In this document: one piece after another, positions 39,823 through 48,828 of the stretch | Numbering within the stretch: position 1 is the stretch's first letter | How the letters are laid out: every line of letters begins with the position of its first letter | DNA from: a virus | IMG/VR virus record: IMGVR_UViG_3300020420_000914 | Coordinates: 1 to 50,115 of that record | Strand: one strand, 5' to 3' | Length of the DNA stretch: 50,115 nucleotides | Translations under genes and position numbers: made by a program | Notes under the pieces: model-generated | The model's input: the letters and a program-made list of their open reading frames with translations, nothing else | Databases searched by the model: none | Told to the model about the DNA's origin: nothing

Positions 39823-42164
39823 ATTACGCAATAAATTAATCTAGATAAATTTTCAGTATCATCGTTTTCTATACTTTTACCAATTACAAATATAGAATTA
39901 CAAATACCATCGTATGCTTCACCAACACCTGGATCATCACTTGTTACAATCAAGTCACCTTTTTTAACTTTACCTTTAACAAGAACAGGAACTTTACCTC
40001 TTAATGCTACTGGTACAGTTATTCCTTCTTCAGCACTGTTCATTAAATATGCAGGTTCATTTGATACTACTCCTGCAATTCTATGATCCATACTTTTTGT
40101 TGATTGGGTTACTTCTTCATCTCCACCAAATACAAGAACTGTGCCTCTTGGATACTCGCCATTGTCTGTAACATAAAGCTCTGCCAAGTCAGCATATTGA
40201 GCCGATGTTGCTTTTAGTGTTGCAACGTTGGCTTCTATATTTGCTAAAGCAATATTTGATACTAATGTTGTTGTGCTTGTGATTGCGTTTGATGTAAAAA
40301 ATTTAAACTTGTCTGCAGATTCTTGCCAAATCATACCAGCATGATCTTCAGTTGATCCTCTTTCAATTAGTATACCACTGTCAACTGAGTTTGTTGCGCC
40401 GTCACCAGCATTTCTATTCAAGTAAATCATTGGATCTTCAACTTCTAATTGTGATACGTCAATTGTTGTTGTATCACCATTAACTGTTAAATTACCAGTT
40501 ACAGTAACGTTTCCTCCAAAAGATCCGTTTCCAGTAATATTAACACTGCCAGTACCTGTGATATCATGTGTAGCTAAATCTAAAGGACCTCCAAGCTGTG
40601 GAGTAGTGTCTTCAATTATGTTTAATAAACCTGTATCTGTATCAGTGTTTACTTCCCATTTTGATGTTGAAGAGTTATATTTTAAAACTGAATTGTTTAC
40701 TGCACTAGATGTATCTACATCATTTAATTCACCTAATGTATCTTTTGATTGTACTTGTGAGTCAACATATAGTTTTGTTGCGGCATCAGTGTTACTTACT
40801 GGTGTACCTAAATTTATAATTTTATTTGTTTGTGCATCAAGATTTCCACCAAGTTGCGGTGATGTATCTTCAACAATTTCTAATGAAGTTATTCTTACTT
40901 CTGTTGCTGTGATATAACCTTGTGATGCACTTGAATCTGAATGTGCAGGGTTTGGTGTCAAAGTACCATTGGCAGTAGAAGCATCGTAATAAATTGAATA
41001 CGTTGCCGAACCACCTGGAGTATCATGAACATTAAAGTTACTTTGATATATTACTGGTGTATTAGCTGATTCATAAACTGTATCTTCTGCTAATAGTGTT
41101 TCTCCACCTGTGCCTTTGTTTCTATATAATCTGATATAAAAAGCTGTAGTTCCAGTTGATGACTGTATTTGATATTTTGCATGGGCAGTAACTAAAATTT
41201 TATTTGAGTTACTTGCAGGATTTATTGATACTGCTAATCCTGAAGCCGCTTCAGATTGTAGTGTTGCACCTGTAATGGCCGCAGTTGAATTATCTGTATC
41301 AACTGTACTGTTAACTGTATTTTGTGCTTGTGCTTGATTTATCCAAGCACTACCATTCCATACTAATGATTCTCCTGTGTTTGCACTAGTAATGGTTACA
41401 TCACTTAAACTATTAATACTTGATGCACCAATACGTGCATCTGCTCTTGTATTAGTAAAGTAAAGATTAGTTGATCCTTCTGTTAAATTATCAGTTGTCT
41501 TTGTTGCTAATCTATTGTCAAATCTTGTATCAGTATAATAAAGATTTGTACCTTCTGATAAATTTGTAGTGGTATGATTACCTATACTTGATACTTGTCC
41601 TGTTAACAATGCCGGTGCGGATGTAACATTTAATATTACATCAGTGTTTGCGGCTTGAATGTTACCAGTGTGTACACCTGTTGAGTTACCTGTTAGTGTT
41701 CCTGAATGTGAACCTAGAGATACTGTTCCAGATGCTGTTAAATCTGTAAATGAACCTGTTGACTGTGTAGTTACACCAATTGCTGTTCCGTCAATTGAAC
41801 CACCTGTAATATTAGCACCTGCTGATGCTAGATTTGATGTAACATTTATTGAAGCAATAGTACCTATTGAAAAGTTGTTGAATTGTGCATTACTAAAGTC
41901 AATTGTTGGTGTGCCTTCGCCAGTAAATGTCCATTTACCGTTAGAACCTGACTTTGTATACTTTATATCAGCCACAGTTGACCCACTTACATCAACTTCT
42001 AATCCTGCACCTGCACCAGGAAGTGTTGCTCCTTGGTTAACAGTAATTATAGGATCCGTAGTTGTTAAGTCAGTAGTATTAATTGCTAGTAAATCATTTA
42101 CAAAACTAACATTTGCATCAAAGGTAACTGTACCTGATGATCTTCTAATAACTTTAGCTGGCAT
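39819..42164 (-). CDS. Fibre-like virion structural protein, 781 aa
   Basis: This long, Ser/Thr/Asn-rich beta protein carries repeats typical of phage fibres: LYYTDTRFDNRLA and LYFTNTRADARIG (about 195-235), VTGNLTVNGDTTTIDVSQLEVEDPMIYLN, and several ATKLYVDSQV/EDTTPQLGG units. The C-terminal 130 residues (YADLAELYVTDNGEYPRGTV, FGGDEEVTQS, RIAGVVSNEPAYLMNS) form a conserved domain of marine T4-phage structural proteins, reminiscent of a self-cleaving chaperone or G2-type end domain. A promoter box plus an AAGGAG site lead it. It lies just downstream of the gp23 terminator. A role on the virion surface is likely, exact location unknown. Confidence 0.8.
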   Translation of the reverse strand: MPAKVIRRSSGTVTFDANVSFVNDLLAINTTDLTTTDPIITVNQGATLPGAGAGLEVDVSGSTVADIKYTKSGSNGKWTFTGEGTPTIDFSNAQFNNFSIGTIASINVTSNLASAGANITGGSIDGTAIGVTTQSTGSFTDLTASGTVSLGSHSGTLTGNSTGVHTGNIQAANTDVILNVTSAPALLTGQVSSIGNHTTTNLSEGTNLYYTDTRFDNRLATKTTDNLTEGSTNLYFTNTRADARIGASSINSLSDVTITSANTGESLVWNGSAWINQAQAQNTVNSTVDTDNSTAAITGATLQSEAASGLAVSINPASNSNKILVTAHAKYQIQSSTGTTAFYIRLYRNKGTGGETLLAEDTVYESANTPVIYQSNFNVHDTPGGSATYSIYYDASTANGTLTPNPAHSDSSASQGYITATEVRITSLEIVEDTSPQLGGNLDAQTNKIINLGTPVSNTDAATKLYVDSQVQSKDTLGELNDVDTSSAVNNSVLKYNSSTSKWEVNTDTDTGLLNIIEDTTPQLGGPLDLATHDITGTGSVNITGNGSFGGNVTVTGNLTVNGDTTTIDVSQLEVEDPMIYLNRNAGDGATNSVDSGILIERGSTEDHAGMIWQESADKFKFFTSNAITSTTTLVSNIALANIEANVATLKATSAQYADLAELYVTDNGEYPRGTVLVFGGDEEVTQSTKSMDHRIAGVVSNEPAYLMNSAEEGITVPVALRGKVPVLVKGKVKKGDLIVTSDDPGVGEAYDGICNSIFVIGKSIENDDTENLSRLIYCVI

Positions 42165-42185
42165 TATATCTGCTCCTTATTACTG

Positions 42186-42193
42186 TATTTATT
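42186..42193 (-). promoter_or_regulatory. T4-type late promoter box upstream of the fibre-like gene
   Basis: AATAAATA on the minus strand (within CTAAATAAATA), with +1 near 42180 and a 16-nt leader containing AAGGAG before the ATG at 42164. This is a conventional leader, in contrast to the leaderless cases. Confidence 0.6.
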
Positions 42194-42211
42194 TAGCTGT
42201 GGAAAAAATAG

Positions 42212-42248
42212 TAGAAAAGAAAAAGCCCCCCGGTTTCCCGGGAGGCTT
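42212..42248 (-). terminator. 23: Rho-independent terminator after gp23
   Basis: On the minus strand AAGCCTCCCGG (42238-42248) pairs with CCGGGGGGCTT (42223-42233) with one mismatch and a GAAA loop, followed by TTTTTCTTTTC. It lies 24 nt after the gp23 stop and is by far the strongest terminator in the window, fitting the very high expression of the capsid gene. Confidence 0.9.
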
Positions 42249-42271
42249 AAAGTGTTTAACTTTTTTGTGGA

Positions 42272-43444
42272 TTACACAAATGATAAGTTAGAAACCGCAA
42301 TTTTTGACATGTAGTCTGCCGCATTACCAAGAGATGATGCTGTGTTGTTTAACTCAACATAACCATATCTTGTCATGAAACTTACTACTGGTTCAAAAGT
42401 TGACGGATCAATCACAACACCTGAGCTCATTAGTGGAATGTATGGGCAATAGAAAGCCGCCGCATCTACTTCACCTGGGCCTTTGTAACCTACAAGTACG
42501 TTAGCTGAATCAGAAGCATATGAGTTTACATATACTCTCATTGAGCCGTTTAATGTACCTACAAATTTAGTATTTGTTGGCGCATCAAATGTACCTTCAG
42601 TTGTTCTTGCGAACGCTGATGTTGTCGCTGATTGAAGAATAGTAAGAGCTGTTGGGGACATAACTGCCCAGTTACCTGCACCTCTTCTTGTTCTTTGTGC
42701 AATCAAGTTAGCTTCTCTGTTGATCAACACGGCTAATACTGCATGTTTGTCACCGATATACGTATGTGTACCAGTTACACTTGACATGTCAAAGTCTGTT
42801 GCCGCCGCTGTCGCTAGTGAATTTAGTGAACCTATAATTTCTTGATCGATTTCAGCAGTGATTTCTTGTGCTAGAGCCGCCATAATTTCAGCTTCTACAT
42901 CTAGGCCATGCATTGCATTGGCATCTTGAGCTGACTCAAAAGTCCATCTTGCAGATAGCTTTCTTGTCTTAGCTTCAACTGTTTGTTTTAACACTTGAAT
43001 TGATAGTCTGTTACCAGCTACACCTTCTAGTGTTGAAGTTGATGCCGCTTTGTCGTTAGCATCTCCTGAATAACCTTCAGCAATTTTGAATGGTGAAAGT
43101 GCTTCATCACCTGCTGTAGTATCAGTACCTGATGTTGAATTGAATGAGTCAGCGTATCTAACTCTTAATGTGTGAATTTGTCCAACTGGACCAGTCATTG
43201 GTTGTACACCAACGATCTCGTTAGCTATAACTGTAGGCATCACACGTCTGATTACTGGAAGGATAACCTTGTTTAAAGCCGCTACATTGCCGGCGCCTGT
43301 TGCACCTGCTGTTGCCGCCTCGGCCAAATATGTCTGAGTGTTTTCTAACACTGCTGACATAGTTTCTTTCTTTTGACCTTCAAGTCCTTCTAGCAGAGCA
43401 GATTTTGTATTTTCCCAGTTCTCTGTAATAGTTTTGTCTGTCAT
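42272..43444 (-). CDS. 23: Major capsid protein (T4 gp23)
   Basis: gp23 builds the head shell. This 390-residue precursor has a helical N-terminal propeptide ending TYLAE-AATAGATGAG, so gp21 cleavage after Glu42 is expected. The mature part starts with NVAALNKVILPVIRRVMPTVIANEIVGVQPMTGPVG (residues about 50-85), then ARWTFESAQDANAMHG and RRGAGNWAVMSPTAL, all diagnostic for marine T4-like gp23. AAGGAG lies before the ATG, 2 nt after the gp22 stop. A strong terminator follows it. Confidence 0.97.
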   Translation of the reverse strand: MTDKTITENWENTKSALLEGLEGQKKETMSAVLENTQTYLAEAATAGATGAGNVAALNKVILPVIRRVMPTVIANEIVGVQPMTGPVGQIHTLRVRYADSFNSTSGTDTTAGDEALSPFKIAEGYSGDANDKAASTSTLEGVAGNRLSIQVLKQTVEAKTRKLSARWTFESAQDANAMHGLDVEAEIMAALAQEITAEIDQEIIGSLNSLATAAATDFDMSSVTGTHTYIGDKHAVLAVLINREANLIAQRTRRGAGNWAVMSPTALTILQSATTSAFARTTEGTFDAPTNTKFVGTLNGSMRVYVNSYASDSANVLVGYKGPGEVDAAAFYCPYIPLMSSGVVIDPSTFEPVVSFMTRYGYVELNNTASSLGNAADYMSKIAVSNLSFV

Positions 43445-43446
43445 GT

Positions 43447-44532
43447 TTAACTCCTTAGACCTGCTAGTCGTTTAATATTAACGATATCATTATTTTCGTC
43501 ATTGCTAATTGCTTCAGCTCTATCACCAGTGTGCTCTGTGATTACTACAGTGTCTGATTTCTCAGATGTTGTAGTTTCATTTAACACTGCTGGTAGATAC
43601 TTTTCAAACTGCTTTTTTAAATTACCAGTTTGTACTGACTCAAGTAACTCTGACATTACTTGACGCTTATCTTTCGACAATGGTGAAACAAGTTCGTTAA
43701 GAGTTTTTTCTCTAACAATCTTATCTTCTGCTATTTTAAGCTTCGTTGCCATTGTTTCTATTTCAGCATCTTTCTCAGCTAGGCTACCTTCCATTTTATT
43801 GGTTTTTTCCTGCTGATCAGTAAGTTGAGTATTCAACTTACGAATTTCCCCACCTTCGTTGAGGTAAGAACTCATGTATTCACCTGCAAACGCCTCAAAT
43901 ACTTTTCTACCAAAGTTGTTCTCTTTTGCAACTTTAATATCTTCTTTTAATGTATTGAGCTCGTTTTTAAGTGTTGAAGTAACTGCGTTCTCTACAAGAC
44001 CTGCCGCTCTCTTGATGAAAGCTGATTTAGAATCTTCAATAATTTTCTTACCTTCTGATACTAATTGTACTTTCTTTTCAACGAGATCTTTTTTGTCTTG
44101 TTCAAATTCAGTTAACTCTTTGGAGAGTTGTCTGACTACAAACTCTTCTAAGTTTGTAAATTGACCTTTGAGTGCGTCTCTGTCGCCATGTAACTCTTGT
44201 ACTTCTTGTACTAGAATATCATTAACGAATTTAGTCAACATACCTGAATGTTCGTTCATCTTCTTCTTGTATTCTACTCTTTCTGCAACAAGTTTTTGCT
44301 TGTCTTCTGCAAATTCACTAACTTCTTTTTTCAAAGTGTCAGTAATCATGCCATCCATAGCTTCTACAATTTGAGATTTGTCATTTTCATAACGTTGTGC
44401 GAACTCTTCACGTAGTTCTGCAGAGATTTCCTCACGAGCCTCAGACAGCTTTTTCTCCCACGCTTCCTGAACTTGAGTTTTTACTTCTTCAGAAAGTGCT
44501 TCGGATCCAAAAATTTCTGTAATGTTTGCCAT
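43447..44532 (-). CDS. 22: Prohead scaffold protein (T4 gp22)
   Basis: This 361-residue protein is almost wholly helical and very rich in Glu, Lys and Gln with long coiled-coil stretches (about residues 15-280), as expected for the main core scaffold that is later degraded by gp21. It lies between gp21 and gp23, the usual order. The C-terminus ends VNIKRLAGLRS, matching the end of the large protein at 19190. The gene has a GGAG ribosome site. Confidence 0.92.
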   Translation of the reverse strand: MANITEIFGSEALSEEVKTQVQEAWEKKLSEAREEISAELREEFAQRYENDKSQIVEAMDGMITDTLKKEVSEFAEDKQKLVAERVEYKKKMNEHSGMLTKFVNDILVQEVQELHGDRDALKGQFTNLEEFVVRQLSKELTEFEQDKKDLVEKKVQLVSEGKKIIEDSKSAFIKRAAGLVENAVTSTLKNELNTLKEDIKVAKENNFGRKVFEAFAGEYMSSYLNEGGEIRKLNTQLTDQQEKTNKMEGSLAEKDAEIETMATKLKIAEDKIVREKTLNELVSPLSKDKRQVMSELLESVQTGNLKKQFEKYLPAVLNETTTSEKSDTVVITEHTGDRAEAISNDENNDIVNIKRLAGLRS

Positions 44533-44542
44533 CTGAATCTCC

Positions 44543-45178
44543 TTATTTTAATCTTAGCTCTGTTATTATTTTCGTAATCTCGTTAGCAAAATGTTTTTCT
44601 GCTTTACGATCATACATCGCATCACGACTAAGACCTAATAGACCCATGCCGCCATGCATATTTAGTAAGCCTTCGTATATGGCTTTCGGATATGCATCAG
44701 GAGCCGAAGGCTGAGCAACAATATCAACAGTGACGATTTCAAAGTCTGCGACTTTACCATCATTGCTTACGTTACCTGCACCTCTTGAACTTACTCCTAA
44801 TTTACATCCTGAATCCAGCAAAGTTGAAACTATCTTTCCCATTGGTGTGGGCATAACTTTTAGTTTTCCGTAGCCATCTGGTCCATCCATCCACATAGAT
44901 TCAATCATATGAGAGACCCTATCAATGTTTATTTGTAAACCTTGAGGATGATCAGCTTCACCCATTACTGAGTAACCTGATTTTAGTCTTTCGTTAATTG
45001 TTCCTACTGCTTTTTGGATTTGATCGACCGGATATACACGTTTGTTTTCGTTGACTACTCCACCTTGAATAAAAACACCTTCCATATAATGGTGTTTATT
45101 CTCATCTTTGCCTTCATGTATAACTTTGATCTTTGCTTGATCGTAAGTTAAACTTTCTGTTAGTGGACGAAAACTCAT
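44543..45178 (-). CDS. 21: Prohead maturation protease (T4 gp21)
   Basis: gp21 is the serine protease that cleaves head proteins after (L/I)-x-E sites. In this 211-residue protein (T4: 212) the conserved GEADHP holds the catalytic His77 and LGVSSRGAG holds the nucleophilic Ser131 (or 130). VDIVAQPSAPDAYPKAI closes the core. It lies between the acidic core protein and gp22. Its predicted targets in this window are gp23 (LAE-A) and the internal-protein candidate (LAE-A). Confidence 0.95.
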   Translation of the reverse strand: MSFRPLTESLTYDQAKIKVIHEGKDENKHHYMEGVFIQGGVVNENKRVYPVDQIQKAVGTINERLKSGYSVMGEADHPQGLQINIDRVSHMIESMWMDGPDGYGKLKVMPTPMGKIVSTLLDSGCKLGVSSRGAGNVSNDGKVADFEIVTVDIVAQPSAPDAYPKAIYEGLLNMHGGMGLLGLSRDAMYDRKAEKHFANEITKIITELRLK

Positions 45179-45201
45179 TTGCTATTTCTCCTATTGAGTA
45201 A

Positions 45202-46053
45202 TTACTTACTCGCTACTGGTGATTTAGCTGATGAGTCTGAACCGTCTGCGTGTTCTGGCTTTACTTCTGACATGCTTGGTTCTGTTGTAGCACCCATGCT
45301 TGCCGGTTTTGGAGCCGCTCCACCTTTTTCATCACCACTTGCTGTTTTAACTGGTGCCGCACCGTTGGCATTTTCCTTTGGTGCACCCGCTACAGGTGAT
45401 TTACCAGAATCTGAACCGTCTTTGTGATCTACATTGACTGCTTTTAGCTCAGCTTCTTCTAATGGTTGTTCTGTAGATTCCTCTGCAGGCATTTCCATTT
45501 CGCCTTCGCCTTCAGCTTCTTCTTCATCTTCTGCTTCTGGTTCGTCGTCTTTATGACCAACTAATTCGTTAAACTTTGCTTTAAGATCTTCAAGTGCATC
45601 TTCGATATCTTCGACTTCTTTCTTCATGTCGTCCATTTCTTCTTCATGCTCTTCTTCTTTTTCTTCAGCATCGTCGTCTTCTTCGTTAGTTTGTTCATAA
45701 TCGATCTCTTCTGCATCTTCTTCAGCTTTTGTTTTTAGCTGTGCTTTAAGATCTTCTTCTTGATCACCAGTACCACCTACAGTTTCTTCAACTTCTTCAG
45801 TTGCTTCTTCGTCTTTTGACTCAGTTGCTTCATCTGATGCTTCTTCTACTGCTTCTTCTTTGGTATCTTCTTCTGATGATTCTTCAACTTCTTTTTCTGT
45901 TACTGTGTCAGCTTCTTGTGAATTAACGATATCTTCGTGAATTTCTCTAGCTTTTTCTACGATAACATCGTGTAAAAGCTCTTGAGCTTTGTCTTGTTCG
46001 CCGTTCACTAGAAACTCTAACACTTGCTCTAGTTTTGAACTCATTTGTGACAT
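45202..46053 (-). CDS. Acidic prohead core protein (gp67 position)
   Basis: This 283-residue protein has a Glu/Asp-dominated centre (about residues 55-200; long runs of E with A, D, T and K) and a Gly/Ala/Pro/Ser-rich C-terminus with two DGSDS-x-KSPVA repeats. Its position between gp68-like and gp21 genes equals that of T4 gp67, a short acidic core protein (80 residues). The size and composition suggest an enlarged equivalent, but similarity cannot be judged because of low complexity. The N-terminal 45 residues are a normal helical domain. Confidence 0.65.
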   Translation of the reverse strand: MSQMSSKLEQVLEFLVNGEQDKAQELLHDVIVEKAREIHEDIVNSQEADTVTEKEVEESSEEDTKEEAVEEASDEATESKDEEATEEVEETVGGTGDQEEDLKAQLKTKAEEDAEEIDYEQTNEEDDDAEEKEEEHEEEMDDMKKEVEDIEDALEDLKAKFNELVGHKDDEPEAEDEEEAEGEGEMEMPAEESTEQPLEEAELKAVNVDHKDGSDSGKSPVAGAPKENANGAAPVKTASGDEKGGAAPKPASMGATTEPSMSEVKPEHADGSDSSAKSPVASK

Positions 46054-46126
46054 TGTGTAATCTCCTTATACGATTTCTCGCGAATAATCATATTATTATA
46101 GCTTTATTTACAAAATAATGAAATAA

Positions 46127-46142
46127 ACCCGGGAATTCGGGT
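46127..46142 (-). terminator. Short GC-rich hairpin after the gp68-like gene
   Basis: On the minus strand ACCCG (46138-46142) pairs with CGGGT (46127-46131) around AATTCC, followed by TTATTTCATT. It lies in the 145-bp gap between the gp68-like and gp67-like genes and stands out in GC content. A weak terminator or attenuator is possible; an upstream second copy of ACCCGAATT is present. Confidence 0.4.
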
Positions 46143-46198
46143 AGAATTCGGGTGATTTTTTTAAGATTTTCAAAAAAGTATGTTTTAATGGAACTAGT

Positions 46199-46402
46199 TT
46201 ATGCTACTTCCACTGGTGCGCCATACATTTTTGCAACAAATTCTTCATTCTCTTCTTGATCTTTCTTTCTAATCTCTCTAACTTTTCTTAGTTTATTAAG
46301 ATGACGTAAAGTCAAGCGAGTTTTTCTAGAACTTCCAATGTCAGCTCTGTGATAATCGTCTTGGCTTGGAAAATATGCTTCTTTTAATTCGTTGTATCTC
46401 AT
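46199..46402 (-). CDS. Small basic prohead core protein (gp68-like)
   Basis: This 67-residue protein has a short N-terminus and a strongly basic helical core (TRLTLRHLNKLRKVREIRKKDQEE). The LTLRHLNKLRK segment resembles the small core protein of marine T4-like phages that sits between portal and gp67/gp21 genes. A perfect TATAAATA box ends 8 nt before the ATG. Function as a core component is inferred from place and similarity of that segment. Confidence 0.7.
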   Translation of the reverse strand: MRYNELKEAYFPSQDDYHRADIGSSRKTRLTLRHLNKLRKVREIRKKDQEENEEFVAKMYGAPVEVA

Positions 46403-46410
46403 AGCACTTG

Positions 46411-46418
46411 TATTTATA
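46411..46418 (-). promoter_or_regulatory. T4-type late promoter box, 8 nt from gp68-like ATG
   Basis: A perfect TATAAATA on the minus strand ends 8 nt before the ATG at 46402 (spacer CAAGTGCT). Confidence 0.6.
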
Positions 46419-46422
46419 AAAC

Positions 46423-47100
46423 TTAGGTTTTTTTCTTAATTAAGAAAGTATTTTTATAATTTGATATCTTGTAATTTTGTATTATTTTAAAATTTTTAGT
46501 ATTTGACATATAATCTGTTATTACTCTATCAGTTGCTTGTTTTGTATTTGTTTCTATTAAACAATAGTTATACTTTAAATTGTCTAAATTAATATTGATT
46601 TCTTCTCCTTCAACATCAATTAATAATATATCACATTCTGGTAATACGTTATAATGTATATTTGGTACACGTTGGAAAAAAGATTTGGTTTTAGTTTCAG
46701 ATATTCTTGAAGATAAAAGATCTTGTACATTACTATATACAAATTTGCGTTTGTATGAAGTTACTGCTGAATGTATAAATTCACAATTATTTAAATTTAA
46801 CTTTGACTTTAAATTGTTTGCAATTTTAATTGCTGTTTGATCACAATCATAGCCTTTCCAATATTGTATGTCAAACTTACCAAATAAAAATTCAGCAACT
46901 GCTAAAAATCCAAAACTACAACCAAGCTCAATTACTTTTAATTTTTTATTAACTGTTAAACCTTTGAGCCATTCAGAAATTTCAGGTTTTTCAATCCTGC
47001 GTTTTAACATTTGTATATGTGTGGAAGATATGGTTGCGTCTTGTTTTTTAATTTGTTCTGTTATTAAATTAAAAATTGAAGATTGATTTAGATTACTCAC
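46423..47100 (-). CDS. FkbM-like SAM-dependent methyltransferase
   Basis: This roughly 225-residue protein has a Rossmann methyltransferase core. KVIELGCSFGFLAVAEFLFG is motif I with the E-x-G-C-x-x-G loop, YDCDQTAI is the acidic motif II, and CDILLIDVEGEEI is a DVEG motif typical of FkbM-type O-methyltransferases. The substrate is unknown. The likely start is GTG at 47100, which overlaps the portal stop by 8 nt; an ATG at 47169 would overlap the portal gene by 77 nt. The gene is unusual here, as it splits the portal from the core-protein genes. Confidence 0.75.
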   Translation of the reverse strand: MSNLNQSSIFNLITEQIKKQDATISSTHIQMLKRRIEKPEISEWLKGLTVNKKLKVIELGCSFGFLAVAEFLFGKFDIQYWKGYDCDQTAIKIANNLKSKLNLNNCEFIHSAVTSYKRKFVYSNVQDLLSSRISETKTKSFFQRVPNIHYNVLPECDILLIDVEGEEININLDNLKYNYCLIETNTKQATDRVITDYMSNTKNFKIIQNYKISNYKNTFLIKKKT

Positions 47101-48823
47101 CTTCAGTGCCACCTGGAGTTTCTGCTCCAGAGATAGGCGACTCTTCACCACCAGGTGCTTCTTGATCACTTGTTGGTTCTGGTGTAAAACCTGATGACGG
47201 CATAGGAGCCGCTCCTACTGAGCCAAGGCCTTCAGATTGTCCAGCTTCACCTGGCATTGAACCTTTGTTTTCTTCTGCCCACAGTTTTTCATTTTCGTAA
47301 ATTTCTTCTTCAGTTAATTTTAAGAAACGTTTTAATGTGAAACGTTTACTTAGATGTGGAATTTGATTTACCTGATTCCAAATTTGTACTTGTTGTGAAT
47401 CAAGTTCAATTTGTCTATACTTGCCAAAGTTTTGTGGTTCGTTAAATTGTAGTTCAAATGATCCTGAATCAATTTCAATACCTCTGTGTTTTAAAAACAT
47501 TTTAAATTCATGGTCAACAGCTGGTTGTAAAAATGTTTGTAATCTTTTACAAAATTTAGTAAATCTATATTCTTGAATGTAAGCAGTACCTACTCTACCA
47601 TCTGTAAAAGCAGTTTGCGGATCATTTGGTGAACTTGGCATGTACGCACTAGGTATTCTTAAGCCTTTCATTAGCTTGTCATTGAAATATCTTAAATCAT
47701 CTATTTCACCTAAGTTAGTACCACCTGGTAATGTTTCAACTTTTGATCCTCTACCTTCAGCCGTTTGTGCAAAGAAATAATCTTCAATCATTGACAGAGG
47801 ATTATATGTTGCATCCATAATATTTGTACCACCACCTGTTTGTGATGGAATACGTCTTTGATGTATTTCGTTTTTTACTCTTTCAATAAAGCCCATTGCT
47901 TTTGATGTTGGCATGTTTCCTACATCAATGTAAAATACTCTACGTTCAGGTGCTCTTTGAACTCTATAAATTATGATTGCATCTTCTAGTAATTCTTTTT
48001 GTTTATAAGTTTTAAAGATTGGTTCTAATATTGATAATCCAAATGGCCAATATCTGTCCATACCTTCTGTCATACTTAAATGTATAACATGTGAAGCATC
48101 TATTGGATAGACTGTTGCATCTCTTTGGAATCTTGAACCATAACCCCCAGGTACATTTGTTGTTGTTTGACCTCTTGGTGAATATGCTCTGTTAGATCCC
48201 ATACCTCCTACTGGAAAAGGTGTTGAAGATGTTTGACCTAGTTGTGTATTAAATTTAGAATATGAATCTGATGTTAAGTTTAAATTTTTAATATTTAGAT
48301 CTAAGTTTCTTATAAAATATGCTTCTGGCTTTTTACCTTTGCCTTCATTAACAACAATCTTATCAACAAAACCTGGGTCTACCCAGTACCATTTATAAGT
48401 TTCTGGATCACGTACAAACATTTGATCACCATACTTGATTGTGTTTCTAAACATTTTGAAACAACGTTTGTTCCAGTCATTAATTTTATTCCATTGCTGT
48501 AATGCTTGACTTAATATATGAGTTTCAGTATCTGTAGGATCGTTTTTATAAAAAATACTCCACGGTGATTGTGTTTTTTCATCTACTTGAGTACAGAACT
48601 CTGCGATAGTATCTAGTGCTGAATTAATTTCAGTATCTAAATCCATCATATCATATTGATAATATCTTTCAATTCTGTTTGGTTGTCCAGCATAAACTTC
48701 AGGCAACCACGTATTGTATCTTGCGTGTCCAGTATTGCCAGTGCTTTGCGAAGGCACTGAACCCATTGGACTCTTTAAGCCTTGTGCGGTATCATATTCT
48801 TTAAAGTATTTTTTCCAGCTCAT
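47093..48823 (-). CDS. 20: Portal protein (T4 gp20)
   Basis: gp20 forms the dodecameric portal through which DNA enters and leaves the head. This 576-residue protein (T4: 524) has NTWLPEVYAGQPNRIERYYQYDMMDLD near the N-terminus, then EDAIIIYRVQRAPERRVFYIDVGNMP, ATYNPLSMIEDYFFAQTAEGRGS, LPGGTNLGEIDDLRYFNDKL and RIPSAYMPSS. These are the segments used for cyanophage/pelagiphage gp20. The C-terminal 70 residues are Gly/Pro/Glu/Ser-rich. A late-promoter box ends 5 nt upstream of the ATG. Confidence 0.97.
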   Translation of the reverse strand: MSWKKYFKEYDTAQGLKSPMGSVPSQSTGNTGHARYNTWLPEVYAGQPNRIERYYQYDMMDLDTEINSALDTIAEFCTQVDEKTQSPWSIFYKNDPTDTETHILSQALQQWNKINDWNKRCFKMFRNTIKYGDQMFVRDPETYKWYWVDPGFVDKIVVNEGKGKKPEAYFIRNLDLNIKNLNLTSDSYSKFNTQLGQTSSTPFPVGGMGSNRAYSPRGQTTTNVPGGYGSRFQRDATVYPIDASHVIHLSMTEGMDRYWPFGLSILEPIFKTYKQKELLEDAIIIYRVQRAPERRVFYIDVGNMPTSKAMGFIERVKNEIHQRRIPSQTGGGTNIMDATYNPLSMIEDYFFAQTAEGRGSKVETLPGGTNLGEIDDLRYFNDKLMKGLRIPSAYMPSSPNDPQTAFTDGRVGTAYIQEYRFTKFCKRLQTFLQPAVDHEFKMFLKHRGIEIDSGSFELQFNEPQNFGKYRQIELDSQQVQIWNQVNQIPHLSKRFTLKRFLKLTEEEIYENEKLWAEENKGSMPGEAGQSEGLGSVGAAPMPSSGFTPEPTSDQEAPGGEESPISGAETPGGTEGE

Positions 48824-48828
48824 ATTTT

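Noticed and set aside
41659-42291. Long plus-strand open frame (about 210 codons) opposite the fibre-like gene
   Set aside because: It is a mirror of the Thr/Ser/Val-rich repeats on the minus strand, has low-complexity Pro/Val composition, covers the gp23 terminator and has no ribosome site.
47093-47169. ATG at 47169 as methyltransferase start
   Set aside because: It would overlap the portal gene by 77 nt; GTG 47100 gives an 8-nt overlap and keeps the whole methyltransferase fold.
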